From assembly GCF_900699765.1 (NCBI RefSeq), contig NZ_CAADHO010000014.1, positions 1 to 64,000 on the forward strand: 64,000 nt of DNA, given 5' to 3'. Under the pieces are notes generated by a model. The model did not search any database. It had not been told where the DNA came from and was given only the letters and a program-made list of their open reading frames with translations. Below are positions 43,482-52,982 of this stretch, piece after piece (positions within the stretch are counted from its first letter, which is position 1; every line of letters starts with the position of its first letter). Source of the stretch: Desulfoluna butyratoxydans. GTDB taxonomy: Bacteria > Desulfobacterota > Desulfobacteria > Desulfobacterales > Desulfolunaceae. The translations under genes were made by a program, and so were the position numbers.

Positions 43482-44408
43482 ATGAAACACAGGTATACCT
43501 TTTATATAGTCGGTTCCGGAAAGAAACCCTTCCGGCAGCTTGCCTTGACCGGACGGGGTATCCTTGTCTTTCTCGTCCTTCTCACGGCACTCTCCTCAAC
43601 GTTATCCGTTGCCCTTTATGCCCAGTGGGCCTCCTTTCGCCACCAGAAAGCCGCTGACGCTTTTTCCCTCTCCATGGAGCGCAAGGACGTCGAGATCAAG
43701 GCCAAAGAAGAGCAGCTTGTGGCCCTTGCCCGGGAGATCAACGGGCTCAAGGGAAACCTCATGGCCCTCTACGACTTCGAGAAAAAAATCCGCGTCATCG
43801 CCAACCTGGGCAGCCCCTCCAAGGGGGACAGTCTTTTTGGTGTGGGTGGTGCAACACCGCGGGACATCGATACAAACCTGATTATCCACGAGCAGGGCGA
43901 GGCCCTGGTCCGTGAAATGGCCGAGCAGATCCAGGAGACGAGCCTGGCAGCCGAAGAGGAGCTGGGGCGTTTCACCTCTCTGTACGATATTTTGGATGAA
44001 AAGCGTTCCATCCTGGAATCCACACCTTCCATCAGCCCCACCACGGGCTGGATTTCGTCACGGTTCGGGCACCGCATCTCCCCATTTTCCGGCAAGAAGA
44101 GGTTTCACAAGGGCTACGACATCGCCAACCATGTGGGCACCCCCATTTACGCGCCTGCCGACGGGGTGGTGACCTATGCCGGAGCCCGCGGCTCCATGGG
44201 CATTATGGTCTCCCTGGACCATGGGCATGGCATGCTGACCCGCTACGGGCATCTCTCCAAAACCCTGAAGAAAAAAGGGGAGCATGTAAAGCGTGGGGAC
44301 AAGATCGCCCTGATGGGAAACACCGGGCGGAGCACCGGTCCTCACCTGCATTACGAGGTGCATCTCAACGGCATGCCTGTTAATCCCGAGAAATATATCC
44401 TCGATTGA
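43482..44408 (+). CDS. Membrane-anchored M23-family peptidoglycan endopeptidase
   Basis: ATG 43482 with TGGAGCC upstream gives 308 residues. One N-terminal membrane segment (GILVFLVLLTALSSTLSVAL) is followed by a ~120-residue coiled coil (ERKDVEIKAKEEQLVALA) and an M23 LytM domain. Zinc ligands are seen in FHKGYDIAN (HxxxD) and HLHYEVHL (HxH), with the preceding His of GYGH-type in TRYGHLSK. Such proteins cut peptidoglycan cross-bridges or activate amidases at division. It is monocistronic by position. Confidence 0.9.
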   Translation: MKHRYTFYIVGSGKKPFRQLALTGRGILVFLVLLTALSSTLSVALYAQWASFRHQKAADAFSLSMERKDVEIKAKEEQLVALAREINGLKGNLMALYDFEKKIRVIANLGSPSKGDSLFGVGGATPRDIDTNLIIHEQGEALVREMAEQIQETSLAAEEELGRFTSLYDILDEKRSILESTPSISPTTGWISSRFGHRISPFSGKKRFHKGYDIANHVGTPIYAPADGVVTYAGARGSMGIMVSLDHGHGMLTRYGHLSKTLKKKGEHVKRGDKIALMGNTGRSTGPHLHYEVHLNGMPVNPEKYILD

Positions 44409-44695
44409 CCGAGATCCCCCGCCGGGCTCACTTTTTTTGCCGGGTTCCCCACCGCCTTTCCCTTGATTTTATCCCCGTTTTGTACAACTATGTGGCGGAT
44501 GCCGGATCCCGGCTGTCCATGGGCTTCCCTCGTGCTGACAGGATCAACGTGAGCCGCCACCGAAGGTCCCCCCATCGTCATGGGCCTCCCATGACGTCCC
44601 CCGGTCCCACACATGGCAAACGTCCGTGTGGAAAGGCCATCAATTGATGATCGTGAAATTGAAAACGGTTTCCCGCTGAGAGAGGAATGCAGCCG

Positions 44696-47221
44696 ATGCT
44701 GATAAAATTACTGACCCGTCTGTTTGGAACAAAGAATGACCGTGTGGTCAAGCGCCTTGCCCAGGTGGTTGAGCAGATCAACGCCTTCGAGGCCACATAC
44801 AAAGCACTGGATGATGCAGCGCTCCAGGCGTTGACCCCCGCCTTCAAGCAGCGATATGCCGACGGAGAGTCCCTGGACGATCTCCTTCCCGAAGCCTTTG
44901 CAGCCGTCAGGGAAGCTTCATGCAGGGTCCTTGAAATGCGGCACTACGATTGCCAGCTCATCGGTGGCATGGCCCTTCACAACGGCATGATCGCCGAGAT
45001 GAAAACAGGGGAGGGCAAGACCCTGGTGGCCACCCTTCCTGCCTATCTCAATGCCCTCACCGGCAAAGGGGTCCACGTGGTCACCGTCAACGACTACCTG
45101 GCCAGCCGAGACGCCGAGTGGATGGGGCAGCTCTACAGCTTCATGGGTCTCACCGTGGGCAAGATCGTCCACGGCCTGGACGATGCCGAGAGAAAGGCCG
45201 CGTACAACGCCGATATCACCTACGGCACAAACAACGAGTTCGGCTTCGATTACCTCCGCGACAACATGAAGTTCACCAAGGAGCAGCTGGTTCAGCGGGA
45301 TCTCAATTTTGCCATTGTGGATGAGGTGGACAGTATCCTCATCGACGAAGCCAGGACGCCCCTTATCATTTCGGGCCCTGCCGAGCAGTCCACCCAGCTT
45401 TACGGGCTGGTGGACAGCATCATGCCCCTGTTTAAAAGCGAGGTGGATTACACCCTGGACGAGAAGAGCCGCAGCGTGACCCTCACCGAGGAGGGGGTTC
45501 AGAAGGCGGAAGAAAAACTCAATGTGGAGAACCTTTTTGATCCCTCCAACATCGAGATCCTTCACCACGTGAACCAGGCCCTGAAGGCCCATGTGGCCTT
45601 TAAGCGAGACACCGATTATATCGTCAAAAACGGCAAGGTGGTCATCGTCGATGAGTTCACCGGCCGCCTCATGGAAGGGCGTCGCTACAGCGAAGGTCTT
45701 CACCAGGCCCTGGAGGCCAAGGAGAAGGTTCGCATTGAAAACGAGAACCAGACCCTGGCGTCCATCACCTTCCAGAACTACTTCCGTATGTACGACACCC
45801 TCTGCGGCATGACCGGTACGGCCATGACCGAGGCTGAAGAGTTTATGAAGATCTACAGCCTCGAGTGCCTGGTGATTCCCACCAACAAGCCCCTGCTCCG
45901 CAAGGACATGCCGGACGTGATCTACAAGACCCGCAAAGAGAAATTCGATGCGGTCATCGACGAGATCATCAGCGTCAACAGAAAAGGGCAGCCCGTTCTG
46001 GTGGGCACCATCTCCATCGATATGTCCGAGCAGCTCAGCAAGAAACTGAGCAAGAAGGGCGTCAAGCACGAGGTGCTCAACGCCAAACACCACGGCAAGG
46101 AAGCGGAAATCGTTGCCATGGCGGGCCAGAAAGGGGCGGTGACCATCTCCACCAACATGGCCGGTCGAGGGACGGACATCGTCCTCGGCGAGGGCGTTAC
46201 CGAGCTGGGGGGGCTCTACATCCTCGGCACCGAACGCCACGACAGTCGACGTATCGACAACCAGCTCAGGGGCCGTTCCGGTCGCCAGGGCGATCCGGGT
46301 CTCTCCCGCTATTTCCTCTCCCTGGAGGACGACCTCCTGCGCATTTTCGGCGGGGAGCGTATCACCACCATCATGGAGCGCCTCGGCCTCGAAGACGGAG
46401 AGCCCATCGAACACCGGCTCATCTCCCGGGCCATTGAAAACGCCCAGAGAAAAGTGGAAGGCCATAACTTCGATATTCGAAAGCACATCCTCGAATATGA
46501 CGACGTGATGAACAAACAGCGCGAGGTGATTTACCGTCAGCGACGCGATGCGTTGCGAGGCGGAGATCTCCATGAGGACGTGGAGCGCATGGTGGAAGGG
46601 ATCGCCTGGGATATTGCCTCGGCCATCGCCGTGGAAAAATCCCTCCCCGCATCCTGGGACTGGGAGACCTTTGCCCAGCTCATGGGGAGCCACTTCAACA
46701 CCACCCTTACCGTGGATGCCTCCGGCAACGGCCTGACCAAGGAGAAACTGGCCGAAGAGATTCTGGCGCATGCCATGGGCATCATGAACGGCAAAGAGGC
46801 CCTCATCGGGACCGATCAGTTCCGTCAGCTGGAGCGCTACGTGATTCTCCAGACCGTGGACAACCACTGGAAAGATCATCTCCTCTCCATGGACCACCTC
46901 AAGGAGGGGGTCGGCCTCAGGGGCTATGCCCAGCAGAACCCGCTGATCGTCTACAAGAAAGAGGGTTTTGAGATGTTCCAGGCCATGATCGACAGGATTC
47001 AGGAGGAGGTGGTGGCCATCCTTTTCCGGATCCAGATCGCCGAACCCGAGCAGGTGGAAGAGGTCAATCCTGAGCGGACCCAGGCCAACCTTTCTTACTC
47101 CCACACAGACAGCGGCGCTGCAAAGCAGCCCGCGCGCAGCGCGGACAGTAAGGTGGGTCGAAACGATCCGTGCCCCTGCGGAAGCGGCAAGAAATTCAAA
47201 AAATGCTGTGGCATGTCCTGA
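44696..47221 (+). CDS. secA: Preprotein translocase ATPase SecA
   Basis: SecA drives Sec-dependent export at the SecYEG channel. ATG 44696 has a GAGGA with good spacing, whereas ATG 44687 lies too close, giving 841 residues. Motifs are AEMKTGEGKTLVATLPAYL (Walker A), VDEVDSILIDEARTPLIIS (DEAD-like motif II), TNMAGRGTDIVLGEGV and QLRGRSGRQGDPG (helicase V/VI). A C-terminal SEC-C zinc motif NDPCPCGSGKKFKKCC binds SecB or ribosomes. No unusual insertion was seen. Confidence 0.97.
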   Translation: MLIKLLTRLFGTKNDRVVKRLAQVVEQINAFEATYKALDDAALQALTPAFKQRYADGESLDDLLPEAFAAVREASCRVLEMRHYDCQLIGGMALHNGMIAEMKTGEGKTLVATLPAYLNALTGKGVHVVTVNDYLASRDAEWMGQLYSFMGLTVGKIVHGLDDAERKAAYNADITYGTNNEFGFDYLRDNMKFTKEQLVQRDLNFAIVDEVDSILIDEARTPLIISGPAEQSTQLYGLVDSIMPLFKSEVDYTLDEKSRSVTLTEEGVQKAEEKLNVENLFDPSNIEILHHVNQALKAHVAFKRDTDYIVKNGKVVIVDEFTGRLMEGRRYSEGLHQALEAKEKVRIENENQTLASITFQNYFRMYDTLCGMTGTAMTEAEEFMKIYSLECLVIPTNKPLLRKDMPDVIYKTRKEKFDAVIDEIISVNRKGQPVLVGTISIDMSEQLSKKLSKKGVKHEVLNAKHHGKEAEIVAMAGQKGAVTISTNMAGRGTDIVLGEGVTELGGLYILGTERHDSRRIDNQLRGRSGRQGDPGLSRYFLSLEDDLLRIFGGERITTIMERLGLEDGEPIEHRLISRAIENAQRKVEGHNFDIRKHILEYDDVMNKQREVIYRQRRDALRGGDLHEDVERMVEGIAWDIASAIAVEKSLPASWDWETFAQLMGSHFNTTLTVDASGNGLTKEKLAEEILAHAMGIMNGKEALIGTDQFRQLERYVILQTVDNHWKDHLLSMDHLKEGVGLRGYAQQNPLIVYKKEGFEMFQAMIDRIQEEVVAILFRIQIAEPEQVEEVNPERTQANLSYSHTDSGAAKQPARSADSKVGRNDPCPCGSGKKFKKCCGMS

Positions 47222-47393
47222 TCGTTTGGACCGTTTTTTTCAACGGAAGCATCGACGATTCCCTTAAAGGGCAAAGGTATGCGGGGATTTTTACCCTTCA
47301 GCCGATCCCCTGGCCCTCGCGATCGTCGATGCTTTTTTGCCTTGTTCTGTGTTATAATTTTAACCATAGGATTTCAGGGGGAATGAGTGACCA

Positions 47394-47714
47394 ATGGCCG
47401 AGAATCATCCCGATCTGCACGAAGAGTTGGATGTCGACAGGGACACCAGGCTGAATGAGCCTCCCATGTACCGGGTCTTCCTTGTGAACGATGACTATAC
47501 TCCCATGGATTTTGTGGTGGATATCCTGATGACGGTTTTTCGTAAATCGCAGGAACAAGCGACGGAGATCATGCTTCACGTTCATCACCAGGGCAAGGGA
47601 TTGTGCGGTATTTACACGTACGAGGTAGCTGAAACCAAGGTGGATACTGTCCATGAACTGGCCGAGGAGAACGGCTACCCCTTGCGAAGCGTTATGGAGA
47701 ATAACGACCTATGA
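47394..47714 (+). CDS. clpS: ClpS adaptor (N-degron recognition)
   Basis: ClpS binds proteins with destabilising N-terminal residues and hands them to ClpAP. The 106-residue protein has the ClpS core YRVFLVNDDYTPMDFVVDIL with the hydrophobic-residue pocket, and HVHHQGKGLCGIYTYEVAET. The stop codon overlaps the clpA start (ATGA), so translation is coupled. Confidence 0.96.
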   Translation: MAENHPDLHEELDVDRDTRLNEPPMYRVFLVNDDYTPMDFVVDILMTVFRKSQEQATEIMLHVHHQGKGLCGIYTYEVAETKVDTVHELAEENGYPLRSVMENNDL

Positions 47715-49954
47715 TAAGCAGAGAACTCAGCGCAACCTTGGGCTTTGCAGTTCGAGAAGCCAAAAAACGACGCCATGAATATGTCTGCATAGAGCATGTG
47801 CTGTTTGCCATCCTCCATGATCCCACAGGCATAGATATCATCGAAAGCTGTGGCGGCGATACCATTGAACTCAAAAGCAAGGTGGACACATTCCTTCAGG
47901 AGAAGATCGAGAAACTCGCAGGCTCCGAAGATTATGTGCTCCAACAGACCTTAGGGTTTCAGCGCGTGATACAACGGGCCGTATCCCATGTGCGCTCTGC
48001 CGAGAAAAAAGAGGTGGAGGTGGGCGATGTCATTGCCTCCATTTTCCAGGAGAGGGACTCCCATGCCAGCTATTTCCTGGAAACCGAAGGGGTGACCCGG
48101 CTCTCTGTGCTTCGCTATATCTCCCATGAGCAGGAGCAGAAGCAGACACCTGCCGGAGACGGACAGCCCGGTTCCGAAGGCGGTGAGGCCCGTGACGACA
48201 AGGAAGAGACAGATCCCCTGAAACTCTACACCGTCGATCTGGTGGAGCGGGCCCTTGACGGGCGCCTGGATCCCCTCATCGGGCGGACCAAGGAGATGCA
48301 GCGCATCATCCAGGTCCTGTTGCGGAGGCGGAAAAACAACCCCATCTTCGTGGGGGACCCCGGGGTCGGAAAAACCGCCCTTGCCGAAGGTCTTGGCCAG
48401 ATGGTGGCCTCCGGTGTGGTGCCCGAGCCTTTGAAAGATACGCGTATTTTTTCCCTGGACCTGCCTGCGGTCCTTGCCGGCACCAAGTTCCGGGGAGACT
48501 TTGAAAAGCGCATGAAGGGAGTCATCGAAGCCCTGAAGGCCATTCCCAACGTGATTCTCTATATAGATGAGATCCACACCGTTGTGGGGGCCGGAGCCAC
48601 CAGCAGCGGGTCCATCGACGCTTCCAACATGCTCAAGCCGGTCCTGGGCAACGGGGAGCTGCGCTGCATGGGCTCCACCACCTATGAAGAGTTCAAGAAC
48701 AACTTTGAAAAAGACCGGGCCCTGTCCCGCCGGTTCGAAAAGATCGATATCAGCGAACCCAGCGTGGCCGAGACCGTGGAGATCTTAAACGGACTCAAGG
48801 ACCGCTTTGAGGCCCACCATCAGGTGGAGTATACTCCTGCGGCCATCGAGGCTGCAGCCGATCTCTCCTTTAAGCACATCAACGACCGCCATCTCCCGGA
48901 CAAGGCCATCGACGTCATCGACGAGGCCGGGGTGATCAAGCGCCTCGACGAGGCGGACACCACCCACAAGGTGCGTGTCTCCGACATGGAGAAGGTGGTG
49001 GCCGTCATCGCCAAGATTCCGGCGCGCAGCGTCTCCAAATCCGATCGGGATCGCCTCAAGACCCTCGACAAGCGCATGAAGCACGCCATTTTCGGTCAGG
49101 ATGAAGCCCTGGGCGGTCTCATCACCGCCATCAAGCGCTCCCGCGCCGGGCTCTCCATTCCGGACAAGCCCATCGGCTCCTTTCTCTTTTCCGGCCCCAC
49201 CGGCGTCGGGAAAACCGAAGTGGCCAAACAGCTGGCCCTTAACCTGGGCGTGGAGTTTTTGCGCTTCGACATGAGCGAGTACATGGAAAAACATGCCGTG
49301 GCACGCCTTATCGGGGCCCCTCCCGGATATGTGGGCTTTGAGCAGGGCGGGCTTCTTACGGAGCGCATCCGCAAGACCCCCCATTGTGTGCTGCTCATGG
49401 ACGAGATCGAAAAGGCCCATCCGGACCTCATCAACATCCTGCTTCAGGTCATGGACCACGGCACCCTGACGGACAACAACGGCAAAAAAGCCGATTTCCG
49501 CAACGTGATTATCCTCATGAGCTCCAACGCCGGGGCCCGGGAGATGAGCACCAAGACCATCGGCTTCGGAAGCCCGGACAGCGAGATCGAGGGCAAGGGA
49601 CGTTCGGCCATCGAACGGATCTTCAGCCCTGAATTCCGCAACCGCCTGGACGCCATCATCACCTTCAACCCCTTGTCTGAAAAGGTGATGGAGATGATCG
49701 TGGACAAGTTCATGACCGAGATGAAAGGCCAGCTCGCCGAGCGAAAAGTGCAGCTCAAGCTGACGCCCAAGGCGCGGAACTGGCTCGCCGTCAAGGGGTA
49801 TGATCCCGATTACGGGGCAAGACCCCTGGGCCGCCTGATCCAGACCACCATCAAGGATCGGCTGGCAGACGAGCTGCTGTTCGGAAAATTGTCCAAGGGC
49901 GGCACCGTGACCATCGGGTTCCGGCGTGATGAGCTCACCTTCAGCTACGCGTAA
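47711..49954 (+). CDS. clpA: ATP-dependent Clp protease ATP-binding subunit ClpA
   Basis: The 747-residue AAA+ unfoldase feeds ClpP. It has an N-terminal Clp-N domain and two ATPase modules: first Walker A GDPGVGKTALAEG with ILYIDEIHTVVGAG, then FSGPTGVGKTEVAKQLA with LLMDEIEKAHPD. The IGL-type ClpP-binding loop is expected between the modules and the C-terminus. It starts inside clpS and is followed by aat at 12 bp, so clpS-clpA-aat form one unit. Confidence 0.96.
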   Translation: MISRELSATLGFAVREAKKRRHEYVCIEHVLFAILHDPTGIDIIESCGGDTIELKSKVDTFLQEKIEKLAGSEDYVLQQTLGFQRVIQRAVSHVRSAEKKEVEVGDVIASIFQERDSHASYFLETEGVTRLSVLRYISHEQEQKQTPAGDGQPGSEGGEARDDKEETDPLKLYTVDLVERALDGRLDPLIGRTKEMQRIIQVLLRRRKNNPIFVGDPGVGKTALAEGLGQMVASGVVPEPLKDTRIFSLDLPAVLAGTKFRGDFEKRMKGVIEALKAIPNVILYIDEIHTVVGAGATSSGSIDASNMLKPVLGNGELRCMGSTTYEEFKNNFEKDRALSRRFEKIDISEPSVAETVEILNGLKDRFEAHHQVEYTPAAIEAAADLSFKHINDRHLPDKAIDVIDEAGVIKRLDEADTTHKVRVSDMEKVVAVIAKIPARSVSKSDRDRLKTLDKRMKHAIFGQDEALGGLITAIKRSRAGLSIPDKPIGSFLFSGPTGVGKTEVAKQLALNLGVEFLRFDMSEYMEKHAVARLIGAPPGYVGFEQGGLLTERIRKTPHCVLLMDEIEKAHPDLINILLQVMDHGTLTDNNGKKADFRNVIILMSSNAGAREMSTKTIGFGSPDSEIEGKGRSAIERIFSPEFRNRLDAIITFNPLSEKVMEMIVDKFMTEMKGQLAERKVQLKLTPKARNWLAVKGYDPDYGARPLGRLIQTTIKDRLADELLFGKLSKGGTVTIGFRRDELTFSYA

Positions 49955-49966
49955 AGGTGACGATGC

Positions 49967-50662
49967 ATGCCGTTGTTCCAATTGTCCGAGCAGTTGACCT
50001 TTCCACCCCCTGAATTTTCCCGTGAGGACGGGTTGCTGGCCCTGGACGGTGACCTGACGGTGCCACGCCTTATCCTTGCCTATTCCATGGGCATTTTTCC
50101 CTGGTACTGTCCCGGTGAACCCATTCTCTGGTGGTCTCCCGACCCCAGGCTGGTCCTTTACCCCGAAAAACTTGTGGTGAACCGGTCTCTGCGCAAGACC
50201 CTGAATCGGGGACGGTACCGGGTCACCATGGACCGTGCCTTTGCCGAGGTGATCTCAAACTGTGCGTCGGTGCCCCGGGGTGATGAGGAGGGAACCTGGA
50301 TCGTTGACGAGATGCAGGAGGCTTACCTGGCCCTTCACCGCGAAGGCTACGCCCATTCCGTGGAAGCCTGGGACGGGGATGAGCTGGTGGGAGGGCTTTA
50401 CGGTGTTTCCCTGGGGCGGGGCTTTTTCGGGGAGTCCATGTTTTCCCGAAAATCAGACGCATCCAAGGTCTGTTTTGTCCGACTTGTGCGGTTCCTGCAG
50501 GCGGAAGGGTTCCGGTTCGTGGACTGCCAGGTGACCACTGATCACCTCCTGCGGTTCGGTGCCGAAGAGATTCCCAGGAGCCGGTTTTTAAGAGAGCTGG
50601 ACGAGGCCCTCACCGCCGATGACCTCATCGGGTCATGGGCGGATATGTTTTACGAACGTTGA
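49967..50662 (+). CDS. aat: Leucyl/phenylalanyl-tRNA-protein transferase
   Basis: Aat adds Leu or Phe to proteins with N-terminal Arg or Lys, creating the degron read by ClpS. The 231-residue product contains the family core LLALDGDLTVPRLILAYSMG, FPWYCPGEPILWWSPDPR and LYGVSLGRGFFGESMFS, plus the C-terminal DCQVTTDHLLRFGAEEIPR. ATG 49967 follows a ribosome-site-like AAAGGTGA. It completes the N-degron set with its upstream neighbours. Confidence 0.95.
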   Translation: MPLFQLSEQLTFPPPEFSREDGLLALDGDLTVPRLILAYSMGIFPWYCPGEPILWWSPDPRLVLYPEKLVVNRSLRKTLNRGRYRVTMDRAFAEVISNCASVPRGDEEGTWIVDEMQEAYLALHREGYAHSVEAWDGDELVGGLYGVSLGRGFFGESMFSRKSDASKVCFVRLVRFLQAEGFRFVDCQVTTDHLLRFGAEEIPRSRFLRELDEALTADDLIGSWADMFYER

Positions 50663-50667
50663 CCTGT

Positions 50668-50714
50668 CATAACGGCGCGGCGGCGTCCTTCAGGCGCTGC
50701 AGGGCCGTTTTTTG
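50668..50714 (+). terminator. Terminator after aat
   Basis: AACGGC and GGCCGTT pair around a GC-rich inner hairpin and are followed by TTTTTT. Confidence 0.6.
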
Positions 50715-50806
50715 CGAATAATAATACATAACGAAACTCTGCCTCAAATTCGTCATGTGTACTTTAATCCTGGCATGATCCTAATGGAAACGAGAAAGGA
50801 GAGGCT

Positions 50807-51142
50807 GTGGCTGCTGACTGCATTTTCTGTAAAATTATCGGCAAAGAGATTCCTTCGGAGTTCATCTACGAAGACGAGGACATGATCGCCATCCGGGACA
50901 TCAACCCCAAGGCCCCGGTTCACCTTCTCATCATTCCCCGCAAGCACATTCGGAGCATCAACGACATCGAGGCGTGTGACGAAGTGCTTATCGGGCGGAT
51001 GATGACCGTGGCCAGGGGCCTGGCCGAAAAAGAGGGGACTGCCCAGTCCGGATACCGTGTGTTTTTCAATGTGGAGAAGGGCGGCGGCCAGGAGGTGTTC
51101 CATCTCCACCTGCACCTCGTGGGAGGGTTTGATCGCGCTTGA
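50807..51142 (+). CDS. Histidine triad (HIT) nucleotide-binding protein, Hint type
   Basis: The start is GTG 50807 with AAAGGAGAG upstream, giving 111 residues. It has the Hint N-terminus DCIFCKIIGKEIPSEFIYED with a CxxC, the KHIRSINDIE region, and the catalytic triad HLHLHLVGGF. Hint proteins hydrolyse nucleoside phosphoramidates; the biological role in this organism is unknown. Hairpins follow the gene. Confidence 0.93.
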   Translation: MAADCIFCKIIGKEIPSEFIYEDEDMIAIRDINPKAPVHLLIIPRKHIRSINDIEACDEVLIGRMMTVARGLAEKEGTAQSGYRVFFNVEKGGGQEVFHLHLHLVGGFDRA

Positions 51143-51152
51143 TCTTTTGCAC

Positions 51153-51181
51153 GGTGCCGCCGTCTGACAGACAGCGGCACC
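51153..51181. terminator. Hairpin between the HIT gene and the converging gene
   Basis: GGTGCCGCCGTCTG and the near-complement ACAGCGGCACC form a long stem. It is followed closely by a second hairpin AAGGGCACC/GGTGCCCTT with TTTTTT (51200-51226) that lies inside the coding end of the opposing gene. Confidence 0.6.
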
Positions 51182-51187
51182 GGCTTA

Positions 51188-52306
51188 TCAGTCGGTGAGA
51201 AGGGCACCTTTGGGTGCCCTTTTTTCGTTGAGCCCCGGGCGGATGGTCATGCGGCGTCCCGCTTCTCTGCCTCGACCGATGAGTTCTGTATCAACCCGTC
51301 GGACTCTCCGGCTCCGGGTGGCAAGCCTCGGGTAGCGCTGTTCGATGTAAGCGTCGAGTACCGGGTCTTTGACCACCTCGGGGAGGAGAGTGGTGGGGCG
51401 TTTTACCTTCTCCGTTCCCAGTTTTTGTGAAAATCCCGCCACAACCCCTTCCGCGTAGTCGCTTTTGCGTAGCCGCCCGAGTTTTTGCCCCCTCTCTTTC
51501 TGGAGCTCTGTCCAGGTGCGGTCGATGAAGTCCAGGATAAAGGTGTAGACATACTCCGCCGTGAGCACGTGGGAGCGGGCTCCGCTCACCTCCAGCACCC
51601 GACCCATCTTCCCTTTGTCCACCACGCAGGCCATGGCCCAGACACAGCGGACAAAGTAGTGCTCGGTAAGGAGATTGGCCAGGGCATAGAACTCCCGGTG
51701 GTGGCGCAGGGCAGGGTGGCCCAGGAAGAGGGTGGTGTATCCGTCCTGGGGCTCGGCAGCCTCCGGGGTGTCGATGCGATGCTTTTCCATGAGGGCCTGG
51801 GCCTTGGCAAGGGCTGCTTCGGACTCGTGGGGGTTGCTGCTTTTGGCCAGGGCAAAGAGTTTTTCGATGCGCCGCGAAAGGGTCTCTTCCGGGGAGGCGT
51901 GGCCCGCAACAAGCCGCTCCCGCAGGGTGGGGTAGGTGCCCGAAGCCTTCGGATTGGCTCCGAGGAGCGCGCAGGCCTTGCGGAACCCCGGGCCATGGGG
52001 AGGTTCCTCCCTGGCATGGAAGAGTTCATAGGCTGCCTGGTGGGCCATTTCATGCAGGAGCACTTCCCGCACGGCATCCCACGGGTGGTGGAGGATAAAA
52101 TGGCGACTGAAGGAGATCTCGCGCCGGTTGACGTTCCAGTGGGCCAGGGTGCCCCGGGCATTGTTGAGGGAAAACAGCGGGGGGAGCAGGCTGAGGATCC
52201 CCGGGTCTCCGTTGCAATCGCGTGCGGAGGTCCACTCCAGGTGAAGGCCGTGGAGCAGTTTGCGTTCGAGGTCAGCCGAGGGCTGTTCGGAATGTGATTC
52301 AGCCAT
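51188..52306 (-). CDS. SprT-like metalloprotease fused to DUF2786 domain
   Basis: ATG 52306 (372 residues) is chosen because the upstream ATG at 52342 lies inside the terminator of the preceding gene. Residues ~45-125 look SprT-like, with HEMAHQAAYELFHA as the zinc-binding HExxH-type motif. Residues ~130-170 match DUF2786 (SRRIEKLFALAKSSNPHES). A basic C-terminal region follows. The function is unknown; related proteins occur in mobile or phage contexts as well as in chromosomes. Its last ~8 codons also encode the plus-strand terminator of the HIT gene. Confidence 0.72.
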   Translation of the reverse strand: MAESHSEQPSADLERKLLHGLHLEWTSARDCNGDPGILSLLPPLFSLNNARGTLAHWNVNRREISFSRHFILHHPWDAVREVLLHEMAHQAAYELFHAREEPPHGPGFRKACALLGANPKASGTYPTLRERLVAGHASPEETLSRRIEKLFALAKSSNPHESEAALAKAQALMEKHRIDTPEAAEPQDGYTTLFLGHPALRHHREFYALANLLTEHYFVRCVWAMACVVDKGKMGRVLEVSGARSHVLTAEYVYTFILDFIDRTWTELQKERGQKLGRLRKSDYAEGVVAGFSQKLGTEKVKRPTTLLPEVVKDPVLDAYIEQRYPRLATRSRRVRRVDTELIGRGREAGRRMTIRPGLNEKRAPKGALLTD

Positions 52307-52324
52307 GGGCGGCAACTCCAAATG

Positions 52325-52359
52325 AAAAAAGCGGCTCCCCATGGGGAACCGCTTTTTTT
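52325..52359 (-). terminator. Intrinsic terminator after the ACT-domain gene
   Basis: GCGGTTCCCC and GGGGAGCCGC form a stem around AT, with A and T runs on either side, so it can act on both strands. It lies just before the SprT-like gene on the same strand. Confidence 0.88.
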
Positions 52360-52432
52360 AACAATCATGAAACGCGGGCCTGTGCGGGACACGTGGGGTG
52401 ACATCGTGCACACCGGCTGCGCTCTCGCGTGC

Positions 52433-52861
52433 TTACAGTGAGGCGACTTCGCTTGCCTTGTAGACGCGGATGCCCTCTTTTTCAAGGACCTTCACGGCGT
52501 CGTCGATGTTGTCGAAACGGAAGATCATGACCGCGTGGTCCCCGCTCTGCTGCAGGGCGTACATGTACTCCACGTTGATGTCGGCTTCGGCAAGGAGAAT
52601 CAGGATGCGGTTGAGGCCTCCGGGTTTGTCCTCGACAGCAACGGCTGCCACGCTGGTTTTTCCGACGGAGAAGCCGTTATCCTTCAGGGCTTTTTCCGCT
52701 GCTTCATTGTCGTCGACAATGAGCCTGAGCACACCGAAGTCTGTGGTGTCCGCAAGGGAAAGTGCGCGGATATTCACAGAGGCGGCAGAAAGAATCGTGG
52801 TCACTTCGGCAATGCGCCCGCCGGTGTTCTCTAAGAAAATGGATATCTGTTCAACGCGCAT
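52433..52861 (-). CDS. ACT-domain protein associated with phenylacetate-CoA ligase
   Basis: ATG 52861 with AAAGGAGG upstream gives 142 residues. Two ACT-like domains are visible: MRVEQISIFLENTGGRIAEV and VAAVAVEDKPGGLNRILILL, each with the Gly-rich ligand turn. ACT domains bind amino acids and act as sensors. This gene sits next to paaK, as in many Desulfobacterota, suggesting aromatic or amino-acid control of that enzyme; the ligand is unknown. Confidence 0.85.
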   Translation of the reverse strand: MRVEQISIFLENTGGRIAEVTTILSAASVNIRALSLADTTDFGVLRLIVDDNEAAEKALKDNGFSVGKTSVAAVAVEDKPGGLNRILILLAEADINVEYMYALQQSGDHAVMIFRFDNIDDAVKVLEKEGIRVYKASEVASL

Positions 52862-52982
52862 CAAAGGCCTCCTTTCATGAGCATCGTAATGAATAAAATA
52901 CGTGATGGCTATGTCGATCAACCTGTCCGGGATAACCGAATACCGGGTCGGCCGGTCTCCGATTATCTCCGTCCGTATCGGT

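Noticed and set aside
44918..47104. A 728-codon open frame antisense to secA, and similar long antisense frames (7851-9347, 11225-12667, 39353-41275)
   Set aside because: They lie opposite strongly recognisable genes, lack ribosome binding sites and are His/Gly/Val-rich shadows created by GC-rich third codon positions.
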